Positions 17,735 to 27,434 of a DNA stretch of 64,000 bases are shown in pieces (within the stretch, counting starts at the first letter, position 1; each line of letters opens with the position of its first letter). Made by a program: the position numbers and the translations under genes. The DNA comes from Oceanobacillus bengalensis (GTDB lineage Bacteria; Bacillota; Bacilli; Bacillales; Amphibacillaceae): assembly GCF_003628445.1 (NCBI RefSeq), contig NZ_RBZO01000011.1, forward strand, positions 1-64,000. The letters run 5' to 3'. A model generated the notes under the pieces. It ran no database searches. It was not told the origin of the DNA and worked only from the letters and a program-made list of their open reading frames with translations.

Positions 17735-18871
17735 ATGCAAAATTGGTATCAGCTTTTCCCTAAAAATACAGGACTTAGCCTATATGCTTGGATTATCTTT
17801 TGTGTTCTTCCATTTTACTTTATATTTCGGTCATCAACGCCTGTGGAAATTATTACTGGAATACTCATGATTAGTTTGTTTTTTACGACGTATCGATTGT
17901 CGTTTATTAAAAAGGGATGGACTGTTTATGTGTCTATAGGAATTGAAATGCTTATTAGTGTAGGGATGACATTATATTTCGGTTACGTGTACTTTGCACT
18001 CTTTTTAGCATTTTACATCGGTAATATTCAAAATAAAGCAGGATTTATTACATTATATGTGGTTAACCTGGCCACTACTGTTGCTGCAGTGACAACAGGC
18101 TTTATAATAGAAAGTCAAAGTTTTCTTAGTCAGTTACCTTTTATCATCATTAGTCTCATCGGTGTTATTCTACTCCCTTTTAACATTTATAATCGAATGA
18201 AGCAGGAAAAGCTGGAAAATGAACTAGAACATGCAAACGAAAAGATATCGCAATTAATCGTCTTTGAGGAACGTCAACGAATTGCACGTGACCTTCATGA
18301 CACACTAGGACAAAAACTATCGCTTATTGGTTTGAAAAGTGACTTAGCTGGGAAGTTAATCGATAAAGATCCAGAAAAGGCAAAAGGTGAAGTGAGAGAT
18401 ATTAATCAAACATCTAGAAATGCCTTAATGGAAGTACGTGAATTGGTTTCCACGATGAAAAGCGCAAAACTTAAAGATGAGATTCTCCTTGTAAAGCAAG
18501 TTGCCGAAGCGGCAGAAATGGACTTTTCCTTTAATGGAGATGTCAATTTGTCTAACACTCCCCTACTCGTCGAACATGTACTAAGTATGTGCCTAAGAGA
18601 AGCTGTTACGAATGTTGTGAAGCATAGCCAAGCGAAAGGGTGTCATGTTTGGATTGAGCAGAATGCAAGTGAAGTATCGATTGGTATACAAGATAATGGT
18701 GTTGGCAGTTTAAATCATAACGGATTCCGAAATGGCAACGGGATTCTTGGGATGAAAGAACGACTTGAATTTGTAAATGGACTGTTAGAGATACAAACAG
18801 GGGACGGAACGACACTTGTGATTCGGGTACCAAATGTTATTGGGCATGCAAAACGGGAGGGGTTCGTATGA
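17735..18871 (+). CDS. desK: Cold-sensing histidine kinase/phosphatase DesK
   Basis: A 378-residue thermosensor kinase. Four or five transmembrane segments occupy residues 15-150. A short cytosolic coiled linker (about 155-180) leads to the HisKA_3 dimerisation domain with ERQRIARDLHDTLGQ, placing the phospho-accepting histidine at residue 188, as in Bacillus subtilis DesK. The ATPase domain follows (EAVTNVVKHS, IQDNGVGS and GILGMKERLE). Cooling thickens the membrane and switches DesK to kinase mode. GGAGTTATAAC precedes the ATG. The gene overlaps desR by four bases. Confidence 0.95.
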   Translation: MQNWYQLFPKNTGLSLYAWIIFCVLPFYFIFRSSTPVEIITGILMISLFFTTYRLSFIKKGWTVYVSIGIEMLISVGMTLYFGYVYFALFLAFYIGNIQNKAGFITLYVVNLATTVAAVTTGFIIESQSFLSQLPFIIISLIGVILLPFNIYNRMKQEKLENELEHANEKISQLIVFEERQRIARDLHDTLGQKLSLIGLKSDLAGKLIDKDPEKAKGEVRDINQTSRNALMEVRELVSTMKSAKLKDEILLVKQVAEAAEMDFSFNGDVNLSNTPLLVEHVLSMCLREAVTNVVKHSQAKGCHVWIEQNASEVSIGIQDNGVGSLNHNGFRNGNGILGMKERLEFVNGLLEIQTGDGTTLVIRVPNVIGHAKREGFV

Positions 18872-19467
18872 TTCGTATTGTAATTGCAGAAGATCAGCAA
18901 CTATTACTAGGAGCGCTGGGTTCTTTGCTTGACTTGGAAGAAGATATGGAAGTTGTTGGGAAGGCAAAGAATGGCGAAGAGGCACTGGATTTAGTAAAGC
19001 GGCATAGACCAGATATTTGTATCATGGACATTGAAATGCCGGTCATGACTGGGTTAGATGCAGCGCTAGCATTAAAGGATGATTCCTGTAAAGTGATTAT
19101 TTTAACAACCTTTGCACGTTCTGGTTATTTTGGCCGTGCGCGCGAGGCAAATATAAATGGGTATTTGTTAAAAGATAGCCCAAGTGAAGAATTAGCTAAT
19201 TCTATTCGGGTGATTATGGAAGGTCGTAAAGTATATGCACCAGAATTAGTCGACATCGCATACGGGGAGGAGAATCCTTTAACAGAAAGGGAAGAACAAG
19301 TCATTCGTTTAATTGCAGATGGTAAGAATACAAAGGAAATAGCAAATCAATTATATTTAAGTAATGGAACGGTCCGTAACTATGTCTCTGTCATATTAGA
19401 TAAACTGAACGTAGGCAATCGAATTGAGGCAATTTCAAGGTTTAAAGAGAAAGGCTGGTTTAAATAA
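18868..19467 (+). CDS. desR: Response regulator DesR
   Basis: A 199-residue NarL/FixJ-type regulator. The receiver domain has the acidic pair ED at 8-9, the phospho-acceptor Asp54 in CIMDIEMP, and the LTTF and LLKDSP switch blocks. The C-terminal helix-turn-helix begins LTEREEQVIRLIADG and contains TKEIANQLYLSNGTVRNYV. The ATGA overlap with desK indicates coupled translation. When phosphorylated it should activate des from the palindromic sites at 16348-16385. Confidence 0.95.
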   Translation: MIRIVIAEDQQLLLGALGSLLDLEEDMEVVGKAKNGEEALDLVKRHRPDICIMDIEMPVMTGLDAALALKDDSCKVIILTTFARSGYFGRAREANINGYLLKDSPSEELANSIRVIMEGRKVYAPELVDIAYGEENPLTEREEQVIRLIADGKNTKEIANQLYLSNGTVRNYVSVILDKLNVGNRIEAISRFKEKGWFK

Positions 19468-19474
19468 GATGGGG

Positions 19475-19518
19475 AAATTCGACAAAATACGACAAATTTC
19501 GAGGAGTGACAGGCACCC
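19475..19518. repeat. Copy 2 of the GTGACAGGCAC/CGACAA dispersed motif
   Basis: TTCGACAAAATACGACAAAT is followed by GTGACAGGCACC (19506-19517), directly abutting the start codon of the next gene. The copy supplies the GAGGAG that must serve as its ribosome binding site, at an unusually long spacing of about 12 bases. Confidence 0.55.
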
Positions 19519-20304
19519 ATGAAGCATGCGATTTATCAAATGGATATTGTTCCAGGTAAGCCAGAGGTAAATAGAGAGCGAGTGGAAGCTTGGATAAGAG
19601 AAACGGTAAGAAATGAACAACCTGATGTTCTTGTTCTCCCAGAGATGTGGACAACAGCATATACACTAAAAGAACTTGAGCAAATAGCGGATGTTAAAGG
19701 GGAGCCAACTACTTCTTTTTTACAAAAACTCGCAGCAATGCATAAAGTTAATATTATTGGCGGGTCCTTTGCAAATAAGAAGGCAGGGAATTTCTATAAC
19801 TCTAGTGTCGTAATTGATAAAAAAGGAAGTGTTGTTCATCGTTATGACAAAATCCACCTCGTTCCAATGCTTGATGAACCAAAGTATTTAGCAGGTGGAA
19901 CGGAGAAGGCAAAAGTGTTTGAATTGGATGGAGTAAAAATGGGGCTTATTATTTGCTATGATTTGCGTTTTCCTGAATTAACTCGAAGTTTAGCACTACA
20001 AGGTGCAGAAATTCTATACATTGTGGCTGAATGGCCAACCGTTAGAAAAGAGCATTGGAAAGCCCTACAAATTGCCCGAGCAATCGAAAATCAATTCTTT
20101 GTTGTATCTTGTAATCGGATTGGACATTATGGTGGCGAAGACTTTGCTGGTACATCGATGGTCATTGACCCTTGGGGCGAAAAACAAAAGGTCGGTAGTG
20201 AAACGAAAGAAGAAACAATTATCACTACCCTTCCATTAGACATCGTAACTAAAATTAGAAAAGATGTACCAATTTTCGTTAGTAGAGTCCCAGAGTTATA
20301 TTAA
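19519..20304 (+). CDS. Nitrilase-superfamily carbon-nitrogen hydrolase (omega-amidase-like)
   Basis: The 261-residue protein has the complete Glu-Lys-Cys catalytic triad of the nitrilase family: Glu42 in LPEMWTT, Lys111 in YDKIHLVPM and Cys146 in IICYDLRFPE. The length and the LRFPELTRSLA context resemble omega-amidase/YafV and MtnU-type proteins, which remove ammonia from small dicarboxylic acid monoamides. The substrate here is inferred, not proven. The start has a GAGGAG site at long spacing, within a dispersed repeat. It follows desR by 51 bases but is probably not functionally linked. Confidence 0.88.
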   Translation: MKHAIYQMDIVPGKPEVNRERVEAWIRETVRNEQPDVLVLPEMWTTAYTLKELEQIADVKGEPTTSFLQKLAAMHKVNIIGGSFANKKAGNFYNSSVVIDKKGSVVHRYDKIHLVPMLDEPKYLAGGTEKAKVFELDGVKMGLIICYDLRFPELTRSLALQGAEILYIVAEWPTVRKEHWKALQIARAIENQFFVVSCNRIGHYGGEDFAGTSMVIDPWGEKQKVGSETKEETIITTLPLDIVTKIRKDVPIFVSRVPELY

Positions 20305-20307
20305 TAT

Positions 20308-20922
20308 AACTGTTTTTAAAAGACTGTTGTTAAGTCCACTATTTGTATAAATAGTGGACTTATTTAATTCAGAATAGTGTAGCTCTCGCTCACACTTATA
20401 AATGTAGTGTGTAGTCATTCGCTGCGGCAGAATGCTTCGCGGACCTTAGGGCACGGCCTCAGCCCTCCTCGGAAGAAGAACACTTCCTGTGGGGTCTTCA
20501 GACACGTGCTGTTCCCGCAGGATAAGGAATACTTCGTAGCGTTACATCGCACGAAGAAAATTGGTTTGTATTTTCGAGGAGTCTACGCATTCTGCCTACG
20601 CTATATTGTGTGCTCTAGATGTTATTAAAGCTATCGAACATAAAATTACGTTCTGGGCAGTTTTTCCTCGCAAAAGCATCGTTTTTTTAGTGGAAATCAA
20701 GTAGAGCAGGAGCTTAGTGGAGGAAAGACACGAAGACTCCTACGGGAGGATAGGCCTAGGTGAGACTGCGTAGTGCGTTAGCACGGAGGAGGCTCACCAG
20801 CCGCCCGTGGAAAGCGAAGTGTCTTTCCGGAACGGAGTGCTTAAAACAATTCTGAATTAAATATGTCCGTAGTTTGTATCAATTTCGAATAATAAAAAGC
20901 AACAAACATTACAAAAACATCC
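20308..20922. mobile_element. TIR element with palindromic modules and a hairpin insert (E9)
   Basis: The ends AACTGTTTTTAAAAGACTG and AAAAAGCAACAAACATTAC are inverted repeats of the window-wide family. Module B (about 20420-20610) and module A (about 20700-20840) are in reverse order and orientation to E8 and nearly identical to the element at 31 kb. Compared with that copy, module B carries about 58 extra bases (about 20523-20580) that fold as CTTCGT-GCG/CGC-ACGAAG. The short frame at 20407-20628 is not a gene. Confidence 0.75.
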
Positions 20923-20953
20923 ATTAAGTTTATACTCGTTATTTTTTGAATAA

Positions 20954-20996
20954 AAAGCTATCCCATTGGTAGTTACTCATCCATTGGGATAGCTTT
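20954..20996 (-). terminator. Intrinsic terminator of the Usp-like gene
   Basis: AAAGCTATCCCA (20954-20965) pairs with TGGGATAGCTTT (20985-20996); a T run follows on the minus strand. Confidence 0.8.
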
Positions 20997-21006
20997 CTTT
21001 AAAGAA

Positions 21007-21678
21007 TTATTTTATATTTGGTGGTTCTTCCATCTTTGCAGTAACGGTATCTTCTGTTATATGCAACTGACAGGTTTTTCCTTTTTTGCTTACAAATTTA
21101 AAAACACCATTATTAAAGTCAGTTCCAATTTCCTTATAGAAAATCCCTTCATAAAGACAATCATTCGATCTTGTGAATCGTAGTTTATAGGTGTCTCCGT
21201 CTTCTTGTAGGAAGCCACGAACTCCTTTTTCATACATTGTATCGTCTTCGCTCTTAAGCGTTCTATCGATAGATACGATATGAATATCGATAAAAGTCAT
21301 TTCACGTAATAGCACATTAACAAAAGACCCTTTGGTAATCTCTTCCCATCTGTTTTGAGGGCTTTGGCCAATAACCAGTTGGGTGATATTAAGATTATGG
21401 GCAACTTCCTTAATTGCTTTTACAGAGGAGCGTTCATTGTCACGAACAATAAACTCATCTACATCCAATTCGTTGCATAGTTCTTCCCAACGTTCGATAT
21501 ATCCCGACTTTTCAGCATCAAACTCATCATAGGCTTTTTGGTCAACTGTTAATACATATAATGGGCAATTCATGATTTGTGCTAATTTATGGCCACGTCT
21601 AATTAACCTTTCACCATTAGGACCGTAGTACACACAAACAAGAATACTTTCGTCCATCCGACCTTTAATTTTCTTCAT
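21007..21678 (-). CDS. Universal stress protein-like (KdpD Usp-type) nucleotide-binding domain protein
   Basis: A 223-residue soluble protein. Residues 8-135 fit the UspA/adenine-nucleotide alpha-hydrolase fold as found inside KdpD sensor kinases: ESILVCVYYGPNGERLIRRGHKLA, then NITQLVIGQSPQNRWEEITKGS, then a strand IDIHIVS. The G-x2-G-x9-GS ATP loop is only partly kept. The C-terminal ~75 residues form a separate beta-rich segment I do not recognise. The ATG at 21678 has GAGGTGAG eight bases upstream. It is divergent from the mrp operon, so a link to ion homeostasis is possible but unproven. Confidence 0.65.
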   Translation of the reverse strand: MKKIKGRMDESILVCVYYGPNGERLIRRGHKLAQIMNCPLYVLTVDQKAYDEFDAEKSGYIERWEELCNELDVDEFIVRDNERSSVKAIKEVAHNLNITQLVIGQSPQNRWEEITKGSFVNVLLREMTFIDIHIVSIDRTLKSEDDTMYEKGVRGFLQEDGDTYKLRFTRSNDCLYEGIFYKEIGTDFNNGVFKFVSKKGKTCQLHITEDTVTAKMEEPPNIK

Positions 21679-22245
21679 GACGGAAACTCACCTCTTATCA
21701 TTCAATCAATAACGATTTAATAGTCATTTTAAAACTGTATCATTTTAACATGTTACCAAGATTCCGTGAACCCCTAATTTTAGATGAACTCATAAGGCCA
21801 ATGAAAGACTAAAAACGATTTAGAGACTCACAGATGTGCATTGATAATCAGTTTACGTTATAATAAATAGTATGGAAAAAATTACTTAGTGCATTTATCA
21901 GAATTTCCCCTGTAAATATTTCTATCTATAGAAGTCTTTCATTTAAATTGCCATATAAGCAATTGTAAGTCAAGTTATTATGCTAATAATCCACAAATAC
22001 GTAAGAAATTATCCAACTACATTTACTAAATTGAAGGTTCACTACTTTACAATCAGATATCTGAATCTTTTACTACTTCTCTCTTTTTAACAATTTAAAT
22101 TAGGTTTAACTATTATTATATCCTAAACATTCCTTATTATGGTATATGCAGTAATGATGTAGATGTTATGGATAGAAGTTAACTTTTAGGGAAATAGATA
22201 CACTAGGTGCAAAAGTAAGATGGCTTGGAAATGGAGGACCCGATT
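21679..22245. other. AT-rich divergent control region upstream of mrp
   Basis: This is a gene-free stretch between the Usp-like gene and mrpA. It should hold both promoters. I see no strong palindrome, riboswitch core or repeat in it. Confidence 0.4.
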
Positions 22246-24654
22246 TTGTTAACTGTGAATTTAGCTATTATTATTCCTTTTTTAGCTGCTACGCTAGTTC
22301 CTGTACTTCATAAAAAGATTTCTAGAATTCATATTGGTTGGTTTGTGTTTATTGTTTCAGCTGCTTTATTTGCTTTTCTAGTACGCTATATCCCTAGGAT
22401 TGCTAGTGGTGAGACATTCCTATATACCCTCAAGTGGATTCCTTCGTACCACATTAATTTCACTACTTATATGGATGGACTAAGTTTAATTTTTGCTCTT
22501 TTAATTACTGGTATTGGTGCCCTTGTTACGATCTATTCTATTTATTATTTGTCCAGTAATGAAAATCTGTCCCATTTTTATACGTATTTACTACTATTTA
22601 TGGGGGCCATGCTCGGTGTGGTGTTCTCAGATAATATGATGGTTTTGTATGTTTTTTGGGAATTAACGAGCATTTCCTCCTTTCTATTAATCGCCTTTTG
22701 GTATCATCGAAAAAGATCAAGAGAGGGCGCGCAAAAGTCACTGCTAATTACAGTTACTGGTGGAATAGCGATGCTTGTTGGCTTTGTGATGCTGTATGTT
22801 ATGTCAGGTACGATGAGTGTACGTGAAGTCATTGCAACGGTATCAACCTATAGTGAGCATTCGTTATTTATTCCGGCAATGGTATTAATATTACTTGGTG
22901 CTTTTACGAAATCTGCACAATTTCCATTTCATATTTGGTTACCGACTGCGATGGAGGCACCAACGCCAGTTAGTGCTTATCTACATTCAGCAACAATGGT
23001 TAAGGCAGGTATCTATTTAGTTGCCAGATTTACACCAGTTTTTGGTGGAGAAATGACATGGTTCTGGATGGTAACAGGCGTTGGATTATTTACATTGTTT
23101 TGGGGGTCGTTTAATGCGATTCGACAAACAGATCTTAAAGCACTACTCGCTTATTCAACAATTAGTCAGCTCGGTATGATTATGAGCATGTTCGGGATGA
23201 GCTCAGCTGCCCTTGTGAACGGTTATTCAGTTGATTCTGTTATTTTTACGCAGGCTGCATTTGCTGCTTTATTTCATTTAGTGAATCATTCTACATTTAA
23301 AGGTGCACTATTCATGGTTGTAGGTATTGTCGATCATGAATTAGGGACACGTGATATTCGTAGACTCGGTGGGTTAGCTACGTTAATGCCAATAACTTTC
23401 ACCATTGCAATCATTGGTAGTTTTTCCATGGCAGGCTTGCCACCATTTAACGGTTTCTTGAGTAAAGAAATGTTCTTCCAAGTAGCAGTAAATATTAGTG
23501 AATTTAATTTTGCCTCTGACACATGGAGTACGCTAATACCTGTTGTCGCTTGGGTTGCAAGTATCCTTACTTTTGTTTATTGTATGATTTTTGTATTTAA
23601 GACCTTTCTTGGATCTTACCAAGAAGAGAAATTGGAGCATCCTGCACATGAGGCTCCGTATGGTATGTTGTTTTCTCCTATGATTTTAGGAGCACTTGTT
23701 GTGTTGATTTTCTTCTTCCCGAATGTATTAGGAGATTATTTGTTAAGACCTGCAATGTCTAGTATTTTCCCTACTATTGCCGAGAATGAGGACCTTGGTG
23801 TTCACGTTATACCATGGCATGGCTTTAATATGCCATTAAAGATGACAATTGGTGTCATCCTACTCGGTATATTGCTATTCATTTCTCTTCGGTATTGGAA
23901 AGGTATTTACAAGATGTTTCCTGAAAAGTGGTCTTTTAATACACTATACGGCAACATTCTTGAACAATTAGAAGCTACATCGAATACGGTCACAAACTTC
24001 TACATGACGGGTCACCTACGTGATTATATGGTATATATTTATTCCTTCTTCATCTTAGCGGTTGGAGGGATGTTGGTTATAACCAATACGCTTGTGTTTA
24101 ACATTGAAGGAAACGCATCAATTAGTAGTTTAGAGGGCATTATTGCACTTGTAATGATGATTGCAGCAGTAACAATCCTTTTTGCAAAATCACGGCTAAC
24201 TGCCATTTTGCTGAACAGTGTATTAGGATATGGAGTAGCAATATTCTTTGTCTTATTCCGTGCACCAGATTTAGCTTTAACACAAACAGTTGTAGAAACG
24301 GTTTCAACAGTACTGTTTTTAGCAGCGTATTATTTCCTACCAGAATGGAAGAAGGAAGATACTCGCAAACGGTCGAAATCAGTTAATCTTATTATTTCGA
24401 TTCTAGTTGGTGTGATCTTTACAGTTGTGGCACTTGCGGTACAGAATGGGAAGCTATTTGATAGCATTTCAAGTTATTATGAGAATTCCTATGAACTAGC
24501 AGGTGGAAGGAATATTGTAAATACGATTCTAGGTGATTTCCGTGCATTTGATACGATGCTCGAAGTTGTCGTACTCCTAATAGCTGGTCTTGGTGTCTAC
24601 ACCTTTATTAAACTGAAAGCTAGAAAGGAGGATGCTTCCGTTGAGGACAAATAA
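22246..24654 (+). CDS. mrpA: Na+/H+ antiporter subunit MrpA
   Basis: The largest subunit of the seven-subunit Mrp antiporter, which exports Na+ in exchange for protons at the cytoplasmic membrane. The ~802-residue product has about 20 membrane segments and is homologous to NADH dehydrogenase subunit 5 (NuoL). It contains the conserved helix blocks FPFHIWLPTAMEAPTPVSAY and LLAYSTISQLG, and a C-terminal MrpB-like extension. The TTG at 22246 is chosen: GGAGG lies eight bases upstream and the resulting MLTVNLAIIIPF lines up with the known MrpA N-terminus. An upstream TTG at 22225 lacks a site. Confidence 0.95.
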   Translation: MLTVNLAIIIPFLAATLVPVLHKKISRIHIGWFVFIVSAALFAFLVRYIPRIASGETFLYTLKWIPSYHINFTTYMDGLSLIFALLITGIGALVTIYSIYYLSSNENLSHFYTYLLLFMGAMLGVVFSDNMMVLYVFWELTSISSFLLIAFWYHRKRSREGAQKSLLITVTGGIAMLVGFVMLYVMSGTMSVREVIATVSTYSEHSLFIPAMVLILLGAFTKSAQFPFHIWLPTAMEAPTPVSAYLHSATMVKAGIYLVARFTPVFGGEMTWFWMVTGVGLFTLFWGSFNAIRQTDLKALLAYSTISQLGMIMSMFGMSSAALVNGYSVDSVIFTQAAFAALFHLVNHSTFKGALFMVVGIVDHELGTRDIRRLGGLATLMPITFTIAIIGSFSMAGLPPFNGFLSKEMFFQVAVNISEFNFASDTWSTLIPVVAWVASILTFVYCMIFVFKTFLGSYQEEKLEHPAHEAPYGMLFSPMILGALVVLIFFFPNVLGDYLLRPAMSSIFPTIAENEDLGVHVIPWHGFNMPLKMTIGVILLGILLFISLRYWKGIYKMFPEKWSFNTLYGNILEQLEATSNTVTNFYMTGHLRDYMVYIYSFFILAVGGMLVITNTLVFNIEGNASISSLEGIIALVMMIAAVTILFAKSRLTAILLNSVLGYGVAIFFVLFRAPDLALTQTVVETVSTVLFLAAYYFLPEWKKEDTRKRSKSVNLIISILVGVIFTVVALAVQNGKLFDSISSYYENSYELAGGRNIVNTILGDFRAFDTMLEVVVLLIAGLGVYTFIKLKARKEDASVEDK

Positions 24655-25063
24655 TGTTATTTTGCGTGCGGTAGTAAAGCTCGTAGTCTTTATCATCTTA
24701 ACATTAGCTGTTTACTTATTTCTGTCAGGTCATCATAGCCCTGGTGGTGGGTTTATTGGTGGATTGGTATTAGCATCGGCATTTGTACTCCTATTTATTG
24801 CTTTTGACATTGAAACAGTACGTCATGCTATTCCTTTTGATTTCAAAAAAGTTGCTGCTTTAGGTGCATTTATTTCTGTTTCGACGGGTTTTGCATCTCT
24901 AGTGTTTGGAGAGGCCTTCTTGACACAAGCATTTGATTACTTCGAACTTCCCTTTTTTGGGAAAACCGAACTAAGTACAGTTACGATATTTGAATCGGGG
25001 GTTGCTCTCGTTGTCGTAGGTGTTGTAGTAACAATTATTTTAAGTATAGTTGAGGATGTGTAA
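24641..25063 (+). CDS. mrpB: Na+/H+ antiporter subunit MrpB
   Basis: A small four-helix subunit (~140 residues) with the hallmark SGHHSPGGGFIGGL loop near residue 27. The TTG at 24641 is preferred: AGGAGG ends nine bases before it, whereas the ATG at 24632 abuts the same site. Homologues also begin close to RTNNVIL. It overlaps the end of mrpA by 14 bases, implying coupled translation. Confidence 0.93.
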   Translation: MRTNNVILRAVVKLVVFIILTLAVYLFLSGHHSPGGGFIGGLVLASAFVLLFIAFDIETVRHAIPFDFKKVAALGAFISVSTGFASLVFGEAFLTQAFDYFELPFFGKTELSTVTIFESGVALVVVGVVVTIILSIVEDV

Positions 25064-25066
25064 TCT

Positions 25067-25411
25067 ATGGAAACGTTAATCACCATCCTGACAGGTATTT
25101 TAGTAACAGTAGCTACTTATTTAATATTAACGAGAAGTGTGCTTAAGGTAATTCTTGGTACTGCTATCCTTTCACATGCAGCTCATTTAATGATTATGAC
25201 CATGGGGAAAGGACTAAAGAGTGGAAGTGTGCCAGTTCTTGTAGATGGGCAAGAAACGACATTTGTAGATCCACTACCACAAGCTCTCATATTAACTTCT
25301 ATCGTTATTAGCTTTGCTGTTACAGCAATATTACTTGTTTTGGCATATCGGACCTATCGTGAAACAGGGACAGATAATCTGTATGAATTGAGAGGTAATA
25401 AGCATGAGTAA
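25067..25411 (+). CDS. mrpC: Na+/H+ antiporter subunit MrpC
   Basis: This 114-residue three-helix protein is homologous to NADH dehydrogenase subunit NuoK. Helix 2 contains GTAILSHAAHLMIM, and the DPLPQALILTSIVIS block is the family signature. It begins three bases after mrpB and overlaps mrpD by eight bases. Confidence 0.95.
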   Translation: METLITILTGILVTVATYLILTRSVLKVILGTAILSHAAHLMIMTMGKGLKSGSVPVLVDGQETTFVDPLPQALILTSIVISFAVTAILLVLAYRTYRETGTDNLYELRGNKHE

Positions 25412-26882
25412 TTTGATTGTCCTACCAATGGCCGTCCCTGTATTGGCAGGTATTATTTTAGTTTTTTTCCGAAATCAAGTACAGATACAAAGATGGATTA
25501 GTCTAATTGTAATGCTTGCTAATGCTGGTTTAGCTATATATTTATTAAATCTTATCCAAGCAGAGGGGGTTATGCGACTTGATTTTGGCGGCTGGGAACC
25601 GCCATTTGGAATTCTGTTTGTTGCTGATTCCTTTTCTGTCATTCTTGTGCTTACAACAAGTGTCGTGGCAGCTGTTTGTTTATTATATGCCTTCTCTTCC
25701 ATAGGAAAAAGGTATGAAAATATGTTCTTTTACTCCTTCGTGAACTTTCTCGTTGCAGGTGTAAATGGGTCATTTTTAACTGGGGATCTTTTTAACCTGT
25801 ACGTTTGTTTTGAGATTATGCTACTTGCATCCTATGTTCTTATTGCTTTAGGTGGTAAAAAGGCTCAATTAAGAGAGTCCATTAAGTATGTGCTCGTTAA
25901 TGTTATATCATCATGGTTTTTCCTTATCGCCATTGCCTATCTTTACGGTTCAATTGGTACACTTAATATGGCACATATCTCCGAGCGAATTGCAGAAACT
26001 GGCCAAGCGCCGTTACTAACCGTGATTAGTATTGTGTTTTTAACCGTATTTGGATTGAAAGCAGGATTATTACTTTACTTTTGGCTTCCAGGTTCCTATA
26101 GTGTCGCACCTACTGCTGTTGCTGCGTTATTTGGAGGGCTTTTAACTAAAGTCGGTATATATGCAATGATTCGTGTATTTACGTTATTCTTTTACCATGA
26201 ACCATCTATTTCCCATAGCCTTATCGGAGTGATGGCTGCATTAACCTTGATTGGGGGAAGCATTGGGGCGGTAGCTTATAAAGATATTCGCTTAATCGTT
26301 TCTTATAATGTAGTAATAGCGGTAGGGTTTATTCTAGTAGGACTAGCAGTTGCAACTCCTGCAGCATTGGAAGGCTCGATTTACTACCTCATGCACGATA
26401 TGATTGTAAAAACACTTTTATTCTTGCTTGCAGGAACGATGATTGCTGTTACTGGCAAAACTAAGATTAATGAGATGAGTGGGTTGATTCGAAACTATCC
26501 ACTATTAGGATGGATGTTCTTTATTGTTATGCTTTCCCTTGCTGGTATCCCGCCATTTAGTGGATTTATTGGAAAAGTATTAGTTGGTCAAGGTACAGTA
26601 GAAGCAGGTTCTTATGTTTTACTTACACTCGCCTTTATTTCTAGTATTTTTGTGCTTTATTCCCTTCTTAGGATCTTCTTAGGTTGCTTCTGGGGCGAGA
26701 CAATTATTAGTATTGAAGATAAGGTTCCGATGAAAAGGGGATGGCTATTCCCTAGTATCTTGCTTACATTTGCAACAATCGGATTGGGGTTAGGTGCAGA
26801 ATTTCTTGCACCGTACGTAAGTGATGCAGCAAATACATTACTCGATCCTGAAGTTTATATTGATGCTGTACTTTATGAATGA
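25404..26882 (+). CDS. mrpD: Na+/H+ antiporter subunit MrpD
   Basis: A 492-residue, roughly 14-helix subunit of the proton-conducting NuoM/NuoN family. It has the expected conserved charged residues: Glu in NLYVCFEIMLLASY, and Lys in LTVFGLKAGLLLYFWLPGSYSVAP. It sits in the canonical order after mrpC, with GAGGTAATAAGC just upstream of the ATG. Confidence 0.95.
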   Translation: MSNLIVLPMAVPVLAGIILVFFRNQVQIQRWISLIVMLANAGLAIYLLNLIQAEGVMRLDFGGWEPPFGILFVADSFSVILVLTTSVVAAVCLLYAFSSIGKRYENMFFYSFVNFLVAGVNGSFLTGDLFNLYVCFEIMLLASYVLIALGGKKAQLRESIKYVLVNVISSWFFLIAIAYLYGSIGTLNMAHISERIAETGQAPLLTVISIVFLTVFGLKAGLLLYFWLPGSYSVAPTAVAALFGGLLTKVGIYAMIRVFTLFFYHEPSISHSLIGVMAALTLIGGSIGAVAYKDIRLIVSYNVVIAVGFILVGLAVATPAALEGSIYYLMHDMIVKTLLFLLAGTMIAVTGKTKINEMSGLIRNYPLLGWMFFIVMLSLAGIPPFSGFIGKVLVGQGTVEAGSYVLLTLAFISSIFVLYSLLRIFLGCFWGETIISIEDKVPMKRGWLFPSILLTFATIGLGLGAEFLAPYVSDAANTLLDPEVYIDAVLYE

Positions 26883-26951
26883 GGAAATAACTTTAATTTT
26901 GAACAACCTCTTTAAGGTTAGTGAGTATTTGGAATTGGGAGGTGCCACCAT

Positions 26952-27434
26952 ATGCCAGGACAATTTATCATTAACATATTTATCGCATTTTTATGGGTGT
27001 TAATTCAAGATGAGGACCAATTCTATGTTACAACATTTGTCACAGGGTATATAGTAGGGATTGGGATCGTGTATTTAACGCATCGTCTTTTTGGCCAGCG
27101 GTTTTATTTAAGTAGACTGTTTGCTGTAGTGAAATTGATATTATTATTTAATTCAGAGCTATTCCAGTCAAGTTATCAAGTTTTAAAACAAATATTAAGT
27201 CCTAAAATAAAGATACAACCAGGTATATTTAGATATGAAACAAAGCTGAGAGGTGAATGGGAAGTACCACTTCTTGCGATGCTATTGATTTTAACTCCTG
27301 GTTCTGTTGTTATTGAAGTAACACCTGAAGGGGATGCTTTTTACGTTCATGCTATTGACGTTAATGAGTCGAAAGAAAATTTACTTAAATCATTAGACAA
27401 ATTTGAGAAAGCAATCATGGAGGTGACCAGATAA
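26952..27434 (+). CDS. mrpE: Na+/H+ antiporter subunit MrpE
   Basis: This 160-residue subunit has two N-terminal membrane helices, a central hydrophobic block (LLAMLLILTPGSVVIEV) and a cytosolic C-terminus, the usual MrpE/MnhE layout. A 69-base gap separates it from mrpD, the longest in the operon; GGGAGG precedes the ATG. The stop codon shares one base with the mrpF start (TAATG). Confidence 0.93.
   Translation: MPGQFIINIFIAFLWVLIQDEDQFYVTTFVTGYIVGIGIVYLTHRLFGQRFYLSRLFAVVKLILLFNSELFQSSYQVLKQILSPKIKIQPGIFRYETKLRGEWEVPLLAMLLILTPGSVVIEVTPEGDAFYVHAIDVNESKENLLKSLDKFEKAIMEVTR

Noticed and set aside
20407-20628. Frames inside GC-rich palindromic modules (also 31089-31340 and 11476-11736)
   Set aside because: Their peptides reflect the repeat only, they are not conserved between copies in length, and they have no start signals.
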